A stretch of DNA of 37,020 nt from Desulfonatronovibrio magnus. GTDB taxonomy: Bacteria; Desulfobacterota; Desulfovibrionia; Desulfovibrionales; Desulfonatronovibrionaceae. The translations under genes were made by a program, and so were the position numbers. The DNA lies in assembly GCF_000934755.1 (NCBI RefSeq), contig NZ_KN882177.1:91317-128336 (forward strand), in the 5' to 3' direction. A model generated the notes under the pieces. That model searched no databases, was not told the DNA's origin, and saw only the letters and a list, made by a program, of their open reading frames with translations. Below, one piece after another: positions 1 through 9,400 of this stretch (positions within the stretch are counted from its first letter, which is position 1; every line of letters begins with the position of its first letter).

Positions 1-170
1 TTCCAGGAACCAATGCAGTATCAATCTTTTTTATAGTACCTCGCGGGGACTGTCCCAATTTCCAGAAAAGTGACAGACTCGTAAAGTTACTCACAGGTTC
101 GGTCCTGGTCCGCCCAGGTGAAGAGCTTACAAGTAACTGGATACGTTTTGCTAATAAATTCAAATCATTA
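1..170. repeat. Family A dispersed repeat, right-hand part
   Basis: Begins with TTCCAGGAACCAATG, continues through CGCGGGGACTGTCCC and a GGTCC-rich stretch, and ends near ACAAGTAACT. The same order of blocks occurs at 36735-37020 in the same orientation and at 5945-6265 in the opposite orientation. No ORF in it resembles a known protein. The window edge cuts the element. Confidence 0.8.
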
Positions 171-300
171 TGGTTTTACCATACAGATTGCTTCGGTCGT
201 TTAGGCTTCCTCGTGGGTGACAGATTTTCAGCAACTACATCTGTAACACCTCATGTGTCATTGCGAGCGAGTCTTCGAGCGCGGCAATCTCTAACGTGCT

Positions 301-402
301 AAGGCTACTACCTCTTTTTTTGTGGCTTAAGCCACATTTCAAAAAAACGGCTGGAGCCGCAAGAGTAAGACGTCCCCAGGCTGGAGCCTGGGAACGAGGG
401 GA
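301..402. repeat. Family B double-palindrome repeat
   Basis: Contains three adjacent palindromes: GTGGCTTAAGCCAC (322-335), a CGGCTGGAGCCG core, and CCAGGCTGGAGCCTGG. The same block, with small changes, occurs at 5778-5893, 11884-12000 and 30560-30675. It can fold into consecutive hairpins on either strand. ORFs crossing it are artefacts of the repeat. Confidence 0.8.
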
Positions 403-419
403 GATGAGAGCTTTGCGCC

Positions 420-565
420 TGGCACAGCTTCCTGCCCGGAGGCTTACAGCCCGGAGGGGGACTGTCCCTCGCTGTGTAAATTTTGTCATCAAACCAAATT
501 TCTTACAGAAACCAATGCAGCATCAATCTTTTTTATAGTACCTCGCGGGGACTGTCCCAATTTCC
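420..565. repeat. Family A dispersed repeat, second copy
   Basis: Carries both GGGACTGTCCC motifs of family A: one followed by TCGCTGTGTAAATTTT, and one preceded by CCTCGC and followed by AATTTCC, with the ACCAATGCAGCATCAATC block between. It lies in the same orientation as the copy at 1-170. The sequence left of the first motif is diverged and carries a local GCCCGGAGG duplication. Confidence 0.75.
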
Positions 566-576
566 AAATATGGGAC

Positions 577-812
577 TGTTCTTCAAGGTGGAGGCGGCTT
601 CCAGCCGCCTGGAATTAAATAGCCTGCAGGATGCAGGCTCCACTTTAAAGACAGTTACTCGCAGGTTCGGTCCCGGGCCGCCCCAGGGGAACAAATATGT
701 GACAGTTCTTCAAGGTGGAGGCGGCTTCCAGCCGCCTGGAATTAAATAGCCTGCAGGATGCAGGCTCCACTTTAAAGACAGTTACCCGCAGATTCGGTCC
801 CGGGCCGCCCGT
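577..812. repeat. Family C tandem repeat, two 127-bp units
   Basis: Two near-identical units start at 584 and 711. Each has the palindromes GGCGGCTTCCAGCCGCC and CCTGCAGGATGCAGG, then TTTAAAGACAGTTAC and a GGTCCCGGGCCGCC tail. A single inverted copy is present at 30427-30550. No coding capacity is credible. Confidence 0.8.
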
Positions 813-830
813 GTGCTGAGCTTCAACCAT

Positions 831-895
831 CCACCTTCTCCCTTCAGCCTTCAGCCTTCAGCCTTCCGCCTTCCACCTTCCGCCTTCTCCCTCTC
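831..895. repeat. Short tandem repeat (CTTCAGC-type)
   Basis: Imperfect tandem copies of a 7-8 base unit (CCTTCAGC and the variants CCTTCCGC and CCTTCCAC) abut the 3' end of nqrD. The complementary unit, GGCTGAAG, forms similar tracts at 5489-5535 and 30294-30354, in each case just downstream of a gene. Confidence 0.75.
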
Positions 896-1513
896 TCAAT
901 TTTCCAAAGTCTTATTCTTGACGAGCCTGGCCCGGGCGATCCAGGTCAAAATGCCCAGCATGAAAAATGCTCCCGGAGGCATGACCATGATGGTCCATTG
1001 GTACCACCAGATGTCTTTGCCAGGCAATTCATAGCCCATAATGGTGCCAAATCCTAAGGGTTCCCTGATTAGAGCTATGGCAATAAGCACCAGTGAATAA
1101 CCCAGTCCTGCAGCCAGTCCATCCCAGAAAGACGGCCATGGCTTGTTCTGGGAGGCAAAGGCCTCAGCCCGGCCCATGATAATGCAGTTGGTAATAATCA
1201 GCCCGACATAGGGCCCTATAAACCGGTGGATATCCGGGCTTACCGCTTTAATGACAATATCCACCATCATTACATAACTGGCGATAATCAGTACCTGGGT
1301 GATCATGCGCACCCGCTTGGGGATGTGGTTGCGCAGAACAGACACAGTAACATTGGACATGACCGTGGTGAAGATCACGCCAACACACATAAAAAGGGTA
1401 TTGGCCAGCAAGTTGGTTACAGCAAGGGCCGAGCATATGCCAAGAACCTGACGATAGACGGCGTTTTCTGAAAACACGCCCTGCTTCATTATATTGCCGG
1501 GTGTATTAATCAT
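896..1513 (-). CDS. nqrD: Na+-translocating NADH:quinone reductase subunit D (NqrD/RnfE family)
   Basis: A membrane subunit of the NQR respiratory complex, which couples NADH oxidation and quinone reduction to Na+ export. NqrD and NqrE together bind an iron centre within the membrane. The sequence carries LGICSALAVTN, RNHIP and GLIITNCIIMGRAEAFA, which match NqrD better than RnfE. It has about six hydrophobic segments and is 205 residues long, the usual family size. I place the start at 1513: the in-frame ATG there has GGGGGA upstream at good spacing, while earlier in-frame starts have none. The start overlaps the end of nqrC by 8 bases, which suggests translational coupling. No nqrE follows; repeat DNA begins immediately downstream. 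Confidence 0.9.
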   Translation of the reverse strand: MINTPGNIMKQGVFSENAVYRQVLGICSALAVTNLLANTLFMCVGVIFTTVMSNVTVSVLRNHIPKRVRMITQVLIIASYVMMVDIVIKAVSPDIHRFIGPYVGLIITNCIIMGRAEAFASQNKPWPSFWDGLAAGLGYSLVLIAIALIREPLGFGTIMGYELPGKDIWWYQWTIMVMPPGAFFMLGILTWIARARLVKNKTLEN

Positions 1514-2162
1514 GATCATCCCCCAGGATATTGGGGTTATCCTCAACCATTCTTTTGAATGAATCCAGTTCCCTGTTGAGGGAATCCATCAGGGCCTTGG
1601 AAGTCTGGGTGGCCCCGGTGATGGAATCAACCTGATTTACAGGGTCAGGTTCAGGTGTAGTACCTATGATAATACGCTGGTTGCGCGGTTTCTCCCAGGC
1701 AATTGTTAAACCTTTAAATTCATTTTTAAACCATTCTTCCTCGATGCGGGCACCCAGGCCGGGTGTTTCGTGCTGCTCCAGAAACTGCAGGCTGAGCAGT
1801 GTTTCAAGGTCACTACTGAGAACAATCACTCCATTGATGACATCCCAGATTCCTCTGCCTTTAAAAATGAAGCCAATGGCAGGCTCACCCCTGTCGTCCC
1901 GGACATAGACATTCCATTGCCTGCCCTGATGAGTAATTTCCTTTTTAATCAGCCCGGTCTCAACTGCTTCAAGGTAGTGGGATGGGGTGTCACCGGTCAC
2001 ATCTAAGGAAAAGGCGGTGGTGAGAGTACGGTTCATATGCATGACTTCATTTTCAGCCAGCATGTCCCGGGTCAAATGATGGACCAGAGAAACCCCTGTT
2101 CCAAAAAAAAGGGTCAGACTCAGAATAAAGAAAACAGTATAGGCTGTGCTGTCTTTTTTCAT
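1506..2162 (-). CDS. nqrC: Na+-translocating NADH:quinone reductase subunit C (NqrC/RnfG family)
   Basis: A 218-residue NQR subunit with one N-terminal membrane anchor (about residues 8-30) and a periplasmic FMN-binding domain. The flavinylation motif DSITGATQTS is present; Thr185 is the expected covalent FMN site, attached by ApbE. GIWDVINGVIVL and EQHETPGLGARIEE match the NqrC consensus around the flavin domain. The ATG at 2162 is chosen because it forms a 4-base ATGA overlap with the nqrB stop and has AGGG upstream; an upstream in-frame ATG at 2198 would overlap nqrB further. The gene belongs to the nqrB-C-D transcription unit. Confidence 0.9.
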   Translation of the reverse strand: MKKDSTAYTVFFILSLTLFFGTGVSLVHHLTRDMLAENEVMHMNRTLTTAFSLDVTGDTPSHYLEAVETGLIKKEITHQGRQWNVYVRDDRGEPAIGFIFKGRGIWDVINGVIVLSSDLETLLSLQFLEQHETPGLGARIEEEWFKNEFKGLTIAWEKPRNQRIIIGTTPEPDPVNQVDSITGATQTSKALMDSLNRELDSFKRMVEDNPNILGDDHD

Positions 2163-3184
2163 GGTTTCGCCCTGGCTGCCTTGATTTTCTTCATCCATAG
2201 ATCAAGAGACGGGGCCAGCATGTTACCAAGCAAGATGGAAAAGGCCACAGCTCCGGTGAATATGCCTTCATAACGCAGGAGTATAATCATTACCCCGATA
2301 AATATGCCGTAAATCCATTGGGTACGGGGTGTTTTGGGGGCGCTGACGGGTTCGGTGACCATAAAAACTGCTGCATAGATAAGTCCGCCGGACAAAAGAA
2401 CAAACATGGGGTCTGGAACTGAAGACAGACCGAGAATGTATTTCATGAAAACAGTCATGGCCACGGCCCCGATTATGGGGGAAAGCATGAGCCTAAGCTG
2501 AGCAGCTTTATGATACAAAAGGTAGGCTGCACCCATGAGGATTGCCAGAGCACTGACCTCTCCCATGGAGCCTGCGCCCAGGACAAAATTATGTCCGTCA
2601 ACAGGGATGATGCCGGCAATATGACCGGTAAAAAGGGATGTCAGATCAGTCATATAGCCGTAAGTCTGGGCAGCAAACATGGGGGTGGATGCTGTAATGG
2701 CATCTAATCCAGGGGTTTCGGTAAATGCAGGACCAACTGCTGTACTGGACATGCTCCAGCTGGTAAATCCTCCGGGAAATCCGCTGAAAACAGGAACAAA
2801 CCTGGCAGTAAGCTCAACAGGAAAGCAGATCCACACAAAAGCCCGACCCACAATGGCAGGATTGAAAACATTTTTGCCAAAACCGCCAAAGGCTTCCTTT
2901 CCAAACAATATGCCCACAATTATTCCTGTTGCAGCCACCCAGTAGGGGACTGTCGGTGGCAGTGCCAGTCCATAAAGCAGAGCAGTAACAAAGCAGGCCT
3001 GGGTAACTTTGCCGTTGCGGCGTGATGCCATTATCCATTCAGTAAGAAAGGCAAAAACAGCGCATATAATAAGGACCGCCAGCACTCTGAGACCGAAATA
3101 ATATACAGCGGTCAGGATCATTGGAATCAAGGCGATCATGACCTTTTGCATGGGTTTTTGTTTGAGAAATTTTGGTTTTTGCAT
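2159..3184 (-). CDS. nqrB: Na+-translocating NADH:quinone reductase subunit B (NqrB/RnfD family)
   Basis: A polytopic membrane subunit of NQR that carries covalent FMN and riboflavin and forms much of the Na+ path. Conserved blocks are ALPPTVPYW (about 74-82), GKEAFGGFGKNVFNPA (95-110) followed by GRAF, and TEPVSAP. The flavinylation segment DAITASTP (161-168) puts the modified Thr at 167, six residues after the Asp as in NqrB. At 341 residues it is shorter than the roughly 415 of Vibrio NqrB, because the N-terminal cytoplasmic extension is reduced. It is the first gene of the unit. No nqrA precedes it; the next gene upstream is unrelated. No strong ribosome-binding site is visible at 3184, so the exact start is less sure. 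Confidence 0.9.
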   Translation of the reverse strand: MQKPKFLKQKPMQKVMIALIPMILTAVYYFGLRVLAVLIICAVFAFLTEWIMASRRNGKVTQACFVTALLYGLALPPTVPYWVAATGIIVGILFGKEAFGGFGKNVFNPAIVGRAFVWICFPVELTARFVPVFSGFPGGFTSWSMSSTAVGPAFTETPGLDAITASTPMFAAQTYGYMTDLTSLFTGHIAGIIPVDGHNFVLGAGSMGEVSALAILMGAAYLLYHKAAQLRLMLSPIIGAVAMTVFMKYILGLSSVPDPMFVLLSGGLIYAAVFMVTEPVSAPKTPRTQWIYGIFIGVMIILLRYEGIFTGAVAFSILLGNMLAPSLDLWMKKIKAARAKP

Positions 3185-3263
3185 GTTATGGTAAATACAT
3201 GGTTGGTAGCACTCTCAGTGGCAGAGCTGTCATTAGGTTTCAAAAAAAGGTATGCAGGGAAAG

Positions 3264-3294
3264 AATGTATCCTTTTGTGGGCGGGGTTTGTCAA
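3264..3294 (-). promoter_or_regulatory. Candidate sigma70 promoter of nqrBCD
   Basis: On the minus strand TTGACA (3294-3289) is followed after 18-19 bases by ATACAT/TACATT, about 80 bases before the nqrB start. The -35 is perfect, but the -10 is weak and the spacing long, so this is a candidate only. Confidence 0.35.
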
Positions 3295-3404
3295 GGGTTA
3301 AAATCTGCAGGGTACTTAGCTGCAGTCTAATTATTTGATACTGGCTATAAGGAAACACCAGATAACGGATAACAAATAACAGATGACCAGTAACCATAGT
3401 CTTA

Positions 3405-3857
3405 TTATACAAACTTTCTGTCAAAGAGCAGGTGCGTGAAGTAACCAAATACTGAAGCAAAGTAAAAAGGCAGAAGGCTTTTCCAGGGGATATCATAAAA
3501 AATAATGGGAATGATAAAGATGATCATGGGTACAGCAAACATGGCCCACCAGGTATGTATCCAGCCCCTGTGCCTGGCCACAACAGGCAGCATGGCGCAG
3601 AACCCCAGAACTGCAGCCCATTTGTAATGACCAAGGACCATGAACGTAAGATTGATAATGGCAAGAATGGTATAGAAAAGTTTTTGACCAACTGAATCCG
3701 TGTCAACATCTGGAAAAAGACTGCCCAGGACAACAAAGCCCATGAGCATAAGGGCAGTAAGGGGGTCAGGAGTGTACCACTCCATCCAGTTTACTGCCGC
3801 CAGGGTTCCGGCACCAAGAACTACGGCTCCAGCTGCATGCGCCTTGTATCCGGGCAT
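3405..3857 (-). CDS. YdjM-like membrane-bound metal-dependent hydrolase (LexA-binding/DUF457 type)
   Basis: A 150-residue inner-membrane protein with about four hydrophobic segments. Candidate metal ligands of the YdjM/DUF457 family are visible: His7 in the N-terminal KAHAAG, Asp50 and Asp52 in FPDVDTD, the HRGWIHT block (His96, His101), and His142 with Asp146 near the C-terminus. Members are predicted membrane hydrolases whose substrate is unknown. The ATG at 3857 is well supported by GAGGTGA about 8 bases upstream. The gene is followed at 220 bases by nqrB on the same strand, but nqrB has its own candidate promoter, so co-transcription is uncertain. Confidence 0.8.
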   Translation of the reverse strand: MPGYKAHAAGAVVLGAGTLAAVNWMEWYTPDPLTALMLMGFVVLGSLFPDVDTDSVGQKLFYTILAIINLTFMVLGHYKWAAVLGFCAMLPVVARHRGWIHTWWAMFAVPMIIFIIPIIFYDIPWKSLLPFYFASVFGYFTHLLFDRKFV

Positions 3858-3921
3858 TACTTACATCACCTCTGAAAATTGATAAGAGAGACACGAATTT
3901 TTTTGACTTGAGAGAACATAC

Positions 3922-3949
3922 AGTGTAAAAATAATCAGGTTTATGTCAA
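3922..3949 (-). promoter_or_regulatory. Candidate sigma70 promoter of the YdjM-like gene
   Basis: On the minus strand TTGACA (3949-3944), a 16-base spacer and TACACT (3927-3922) lie about 65 bases upstream of the start at 3857. The -35 is consensus and the -10 acceptable. Confidence 0.5.
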
Positions 3950-4031
3950 TAGCCGGTTTTCAAGCCTGAGCGCTTATTTTTCAAGCTCGCTGTCAGGTAC
4001 GTAATGCAAATCTCTATCAAAAGATAAAGTT

Positions 4032-5441
4032 ATGGACGACCAAATACCTATAGTTGATGTTTCCCTCAAATGTCTGGACCAGGATCGATCTTTCAGAGTC
4101 CAGAAGAGAATGCATGAAAAGATTGATGATTATGCTGAATACAATTTTACATCAATCCAAAGCAGTGCGCTCAATGTTTTCTTTGATCTGAGTCAGGAAT
4201 TTGAAAGTTTTGATGACCTTCTTTCAGTTAGCGTACTTATCCCCAAGGTCTTTTTCAACTTAGACTGCAGTCTTTACCTGCTCAATGAAAACCGGGCCGA
4301 CAAAATCACCACCTGTTTTTCTGACTGCCCTGAACCATACAGCTGTGAAGAGACACTGGTATTCTGCTCCAGGCCCAAAACAGTAAACAATTGCCTTTAT
4401 CTGCCCATTAAGGGTAATAAAGAGCTTATTGACCAGTTACCATTTAATCCTCCCATGCGGCTCATAGGCATGCTGGAAGTTTCACCTGCCAGTCAGATTT
4501 CCTGGCACGAAAGTCTTTTTTTTGAAAAATTCGCTAATCGTGTGGGCTTCCAGCTCCATTTACGTCTTATAAGCCGCAAGAACCAGGAACATCTGTATTT
4601 CATCAGAACTCTGGTAAAAGATATAGGGCATAACGTAATAGTTCCCAATATGTTTTTTAAGCTATATTACAGGCGCCTTGAAGCTAATATCAATGCCCTG
4701 GGTGAAATGAAGCAGGATTTAACTGAACTTTTTTCAGCCGGATCAGACCCGGAAACCAGTCTGAAATCCCAGGCCAAACTCATGGCTAAGCTCAAATACA
4801 TACATAATGGACTGGATGAACAGTTTGGTGAAATTCTAAGACATTACGAACAGACCAGTCTGTTTCTTGAAACATTGCTCAGACGCAGCCATTTTGAACA
4901 GGGCAAATATGTACTTGAAAGAAAAAGCTGTAATTTCAAGAGCCAGATTATTGATCCTCAGGTCAACCGTTTCTTCAGGGAGTTCAAAGAAAAGGGTATT
5001 GATATTGCCTTGGCCGGAGTCCCTGATCAGGAAATTGAAGTAGTTGTTGATCTTGGACTGATCAGCCAGGTTTACGCCAACCTGTTTTCCAATGCTTCCA
5101 AGTATACCAGGGCTGTATATGACTTTGCAGGTAATGAGACCAAATTTATTTCTTATGGCTGGGAGCATAAGCCCGATTTCTTCGGTCCTGGTCTTCATGG
5201 CATCAAACTCAACGTATTCAGTACCGGACCTCATATAGCACCTGAAGAACAGCAGAATCTTTTCCGAGAAGGCTTCAGGGCCGGCAATACAGAACAGGAA
5301 CAGGGAACTGGACATGGTCTTTTTTTCATCCGCGAGATTGTAGAATTGCATGGAGGTGAGGTAGGATATGAACCAACACCACTGGGCAACAACTTTTTCT
5401 TTATCCTGCCTTTGACCGAGCCTGAGCAAATTTTGATATGA
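4032..5441 (+). CDS. Soluble sensor histidine-kinase-like protein (GAF-like input, HATPase)
   Basis: A 469-residue protein without membrane segments. Residues about 45-180 resemble a GAF-type input domain. Residues 180-295 form a long helical region with a possible phospho-acceptor His200 in DIGHN, not a standard H-box. A GHKL ATPase domain follows: N-box NLFSNASKYT (350-359) and G2 box GTGHGLFFIREIVELHGG (425-442). The usual DxGxGI of the G1 box is replaced by STGPHI (397-402), so the nucleotide-contacting Asp is missing. The protein may bind ATP weakly or act as a regulatory or anti-sigma-like ATPase. No response regulator is adjacent. The ribosome-binding site before 4032 is weak, but no better start is close. 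Confidence 0.75.
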   Translation: MDDQIPIVDVSLKCLDQDRSFRVQKRMHEKIDDYAEYNFTSIQSSALNVFFDLSQEFESFDDLLSVSVLIPKVFFNLDCSLYLLNENRADKITTCFSDCPEPYSCEETLVFCSRPKTVNNCLYLPIKGNKELIDQLPFNPPMRLIGMLEVSPASQISWHESLFFEKFANRVGFQLHLRLISRKNQEHLYFIRTLVKDIGHNVIVPNMFFKLYYRRLEANINALGEMKQDLTELFSAGSDPETSLKSQAKLMAKLKYIHNGLDEQFGEILRHYEQTSLFLETLLRRSHFEQGKYVLERKSCNFKSQIIDPQVNRFFREFKEKGIDIALAGVPDQEIEVVVDLGLISQVYANLFSNASKYTRAVYDFAGNETKFISYGWEHKPDFFGPGLHGIKLNVFSTGPHIAPEEQQNLFREGFRAGNTEQEQGTGHGLFFIREIVELHGGEVGYEPTPLGNNFFFILPLTEPEQILI

Positions 5442-5723
5442 AGTATCTTTTTTTGCCGAGCTTGTTCAAAGTTTTCAGGGTGGATTGTGGAGGGTTAAGG
5501 CTGAAGGCTGAAGGGTTAAGGCTGGAGGGTTAAGATTATGGATCTTGGGCATTATTGTTTTTGGTAAGCTACTAAAAGTCTTTTTTCACATGTATTGCCA
5601 AGGATACAATGTTTATGTAGAAAAATTCCAATTGCCTTCTAAATTGGTATGTTTTAGGTGTTTTTTTCCGGCTTGATTTTTTATCCTGCAGCAGTCCAGA
5701 TTTACTGGAGAGTCAAACTTTTT
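5442..5723. other. Intergenic stretch with short tandem repeat (5489-5535)
   Basis: Contains imperfect GGCTGAAG/GGGTTAAG tandem copies at 5489-5535, related to the tracts at 831-895 and 30294-30354. The rest is AT-rich with no recognisable gene or clear terminator. Confidence 0.6.
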
Positions 5724-6265
5724 TGTAAGCTCCTCACCCGGGCGGACCAGGACCGAACCTGCGAGTAACTCATAACACCTCGTTCCCAGGCTCCAGCCTG
5801 GGGACGTTTAGTTCTTGCGGCTCCAGCCGCTTCTTCAAAATGTGGCTGGAGCCACAAAAAAATAGGTGTTCCCAGGCTGGAGCCTGGGAACAAGAGCAAA
5901 TATACTGCAATTTGTAAGTATTTGATTTTATTGTCAATATGATTCTAGTTACTTGTAAGCGCCTCACCCGAGAGGACCGGGACCGAACGCGTGAGTAACT
6001 TTAAGAGCCTGTCACTTTTCTGGAAATTGGGACAGTCCCCGCGAGGTGCTACAAACAAGACTGATGCTGCATTGGTTCCTGGAAAAAATTTGCTTAAATG
6101 AAAAAATTTACACAGCGAGGGACAGTCCCTTTGCCAGGCGCAAAGTTCCTATCTTTGACGGAATTTTTCAGGCAAATGTGCATCAATCATAAGCAAAAAT
6201 CTTAAAAATGTGAAAACTGTAAGTATCTGATTTTATTATCAAAACGATTCCAGTTGCTTAGAAGT
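5724..6265. repeat. Composite repeat: GGTCC block, family B, then inverted family A
   Basis: Order: a CTCCTCACCCGGGCGGACC block (5731-5749), family B palindromes (5778-5893), a linker ending GATTCTAGTTACTTGTAAG, a second GGTCC block (5959-5985), then family A reversed, with GGGACAGTCCC at about 6028 and 6120. The linker and family B portion is closely matched at 30555-30735. Short ORFs here are repeat artefacts. Confidence 0.75.
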
Positions 6266-6452
6266 GTTTGTTCTGATTACATTTTTTGAAGCTCAATATG
6301 TCTTTGGGCTTCGACCGGCTATCTATCCAAACTTATTGACTATAAACTCTAAAAAAGAACCCAATTCTTAAAAAAAACTTCGTGTCTTGCGCTGTCAATT
6401 TCGTTGTTTTGAAATTTTTTCCACTAAGCGCTTCAATTCTCTAAAGGCTTTC

Positions 6453-9400
6453 ATGAAGATCAAGCACAAAATATTCATACCATTGGTTCTGGTGGTCCTT
6501 TTTTTTGGAGCACTGGGCTTTTTTATTGCCAATCATCAGTTGGAGAGAATCAAGGGCTCTTTTATTCAAAAGCTTGCACTGGAGAAGCAGCTTAAAGTAT
6601 CCCGTCTTTTTGATCTAATGGCCATAAAGGCCATGGAGCAGGCCTCCATATTTGCCTATTTTCCAGAAGTTGGCAGGGCATATGATATAGCTTTTCAGGG
6701 CGATATTGATGACCCTTTTGACCCTTATGTGCAGGAGGCCAGGGAGTATCTGCGCACCTCTTTGTCTGAGCATGTCCAGAGCCAGGAAATGCTTTATGGT
6801 CCAGGATCAGAGTTGAGGCTGCATTTTCATTTACCCAACGGTTTAAGCTTAGTGAGAATGTGGCGCGAAAAAAACGCTCTTGCTGAAGACGGAAGCATGG
6901 TGGATAAATCTGACGATTTAAGAGATTTTCGGGCTATTATAAGTAACCTCATAATGTCCCAGAAGCCTTTATATGGGATTGAAATAGGACGTGGAGGGCC
7001 GGCTCTGCGAGGAATAGTGCCAGTTTTCAGTCGTCAAGGCGAGTATCAGGGCTCTGTGGAGGTTTTATCAGAGTTTGATGTTTTATGGCAAAGTCTTGAT
7101 TTTGAAGGACTGCATGAGCTGAGTCTTTTCATTCCGGACCAGTTTTTGGCAATTGTTGGCGAACCTGACGGTTTGGACGATGATAAGCGCCATTTTGATG
7201 ATTTTGTTTATTTTGCCGGTAATGGTCAGCAAAATGACGGCTATTATGTACAAAGGCAGGATCTGGTAGCAGGCCAGAATACCCTGCATGTCAGGTCGCA
7301 GCAGTGTACAGCAGTGGCTGCCTTTCCCCTGAGGGATTTCAGTGGTCTGCCCATAGGTGTGATGACCATGGTCCTGGATATCAGTTATGAGCAGAACCTG
7401 ATCAGCTATTTGCGGCTTTTATTGTGGGCTGTGCCCCTGTGCATCATGGTTGTATTTTTTGTTCTTGCCAGGCATGTGCTGGGCAAAGCTGTGCTGGATC
7501 CCATCAGTAAAATCAGAAATCAGATGAAAACCATTCAGTCAGGCAATGTTCAGGATATCGGGGCAAGGCTTGAGTATCATGGTAATGATGAAATATCTGA
7601 TCTTGCCCGGGATTTCAATTCACTCATGGATAAGCTTCATGAAGTGATGAGTATGAACAAAATAGTACTTAATGCCATACCTGATCCTGTTTTTGTCGTA
7701 GATTCCAACTTTCAGTTCATCATGGGCAATGTGGCTACCAAAAATATCGCTGGAATTCGTAAAACCCGGGACCTGCGCAATATGACCTGCAGTCTGGTGT
7801 TCCACGCCAGTTGCTGCGATACAGAGGACTGCCCCATTGACACCCTGAAAAGAGGGCTCAAGGTGGATTCTGAAAAAATTATCCAATGGAACCGTCCAGG
7901 CGGCAAAACCATGTATATCCGTCCGGTTGCCAGGGTTCTCAAGGATCGGGATGGAAATGTAGTGGGTTATTTAGAGCTGGCCCATGACGTAACCAATTTG
8001 ATTATGCGCGAAAAAGAGCTTGAGGAAAGCAATTACAATCTGCAGGACCTCAATGATCAGCTCGAAGAAGCATTGCGCAAGTATAAAGAGGCTGCCCAGG
8101 CGGCTGAAAGTGCCAGCAGGGCCAAAAGCGAATTTCTTGCCAATATGAGTCATGAGATCAGGACACCCATGAACGGGATCATGGGTATGACCGAGCTTGC
8201 CCTGAACACCAAGCTTTCCAAGGAGCAGCAGGAATACCTGACCATAGTCAGGGCATCTGCCGAGTCTTTGCTGAGCCTGATTAATGATATTCTTGATTTT
8301 TCTAAAATTGAAGCAGGCAAACTGGATATCGACCATGCTCCATTCAGGCTGCGGGATACTGTAGAGGATGCCGCACGCAGTCTTGCCATGCAGGCTCACA
8401 ATAAGGGTATTGACTTTAATGTCAGGATCGATCCAGTGCTTGAAGAAGGCTTTATTGGAGATGGAGACAGGCTGCGCCAGATCATAATCAATCTTGTCTC
8501 CAATGCCATTAAATTTACAGAGCGCGGTGAGGTTCAGCTTAATGTCAGAGAAGCAGACGACGTGCTCATGGATGACTGCGTGAAGAAGTTTCATGCTGAA
8601 AATAGGTTCAGGCAAGTTCACTTTTCTATTTCAGATACTGGCATCGGGATCAGCAGTAAACATCAGAAGCATATTTTTGATACCTTTGTCCAGGTAGATG
8701 GAAGTTCCACCAGGAGACAGGGCGGAACCGGACTGGGTCTTGCCATATGCAGGCAGTTGATTGAGCTCATGTTAGGCAAAATTTGGGTGGAAAGCGAGCC
8801 TGGTAATGGCAGCACTTTCCATTTTGTTATTCCGCTGGATTTAGCGTCTGAAACCCATGAAACCGAAGTGTTCGGTGATGCAAAGCAGTTAGAGGGAGTC
8901 AGAGTGCTGGTGGTTGATGACAATCAAACCAACCGCCGCATTCTTGATGAAGTGTTGAATTACTGGGGTATGGAACCGGTGCTGGTGGAAGGGGGTGCTG
9001 CAGCTATTGACTTACTTAAGGGTACAGCTGGACAGGCTGATCCTTTCGAGCTGATGATTCTGGATATTCATATGCCTGACATGGATGGCTTTGAAGTGCT
9101 GGACAGGATGCGTAATCTTGATGGTGTAGAGCTTCCAAGGGTTGTGGTGCTCACATCCGGTGGAATAAGGGGAGATGCAGCAAGGCTTCGAGAGTTAAGT
9201 GTTTTCAGTTATATGCTTAAACCTGTCAAACAGTCAGTCCTTCTCGGTACGCTTATAAATGCCATCAGTGGTCAGGAAGTTGATGAATATGTATCCATGG
9301 AAGCAGAGCCTGACATGCTGTCCACTCCTTACGGCCTTAATATTCTTCTGGCCGAGGATAATGAAGTCAACCAGAAACTTGCCCGGCATATTTTAAACAG

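Noticed and set aside
896-1513. Annotation as RnfE rather than NqrD
   Set aside because: The motifs RNHIP and GLIITNCIIMGRAEAFA and the partner NqrB/NqrC motifs fit NQR better; Rnf-specific features were not seen.
4836-5429. Minus-strand 197-residue ORF inside the kinase-like gene
   Set aside because: It overlaps the HATPase motifs read on the plus strand and has no homology of its own.
7971-8621. Minus-strand 216-residue ORF inside the large hybrid kinase
   Set aside because: It runs antisense across the HisKA and ATPase motifs, which are clearly coding on the plus strand.
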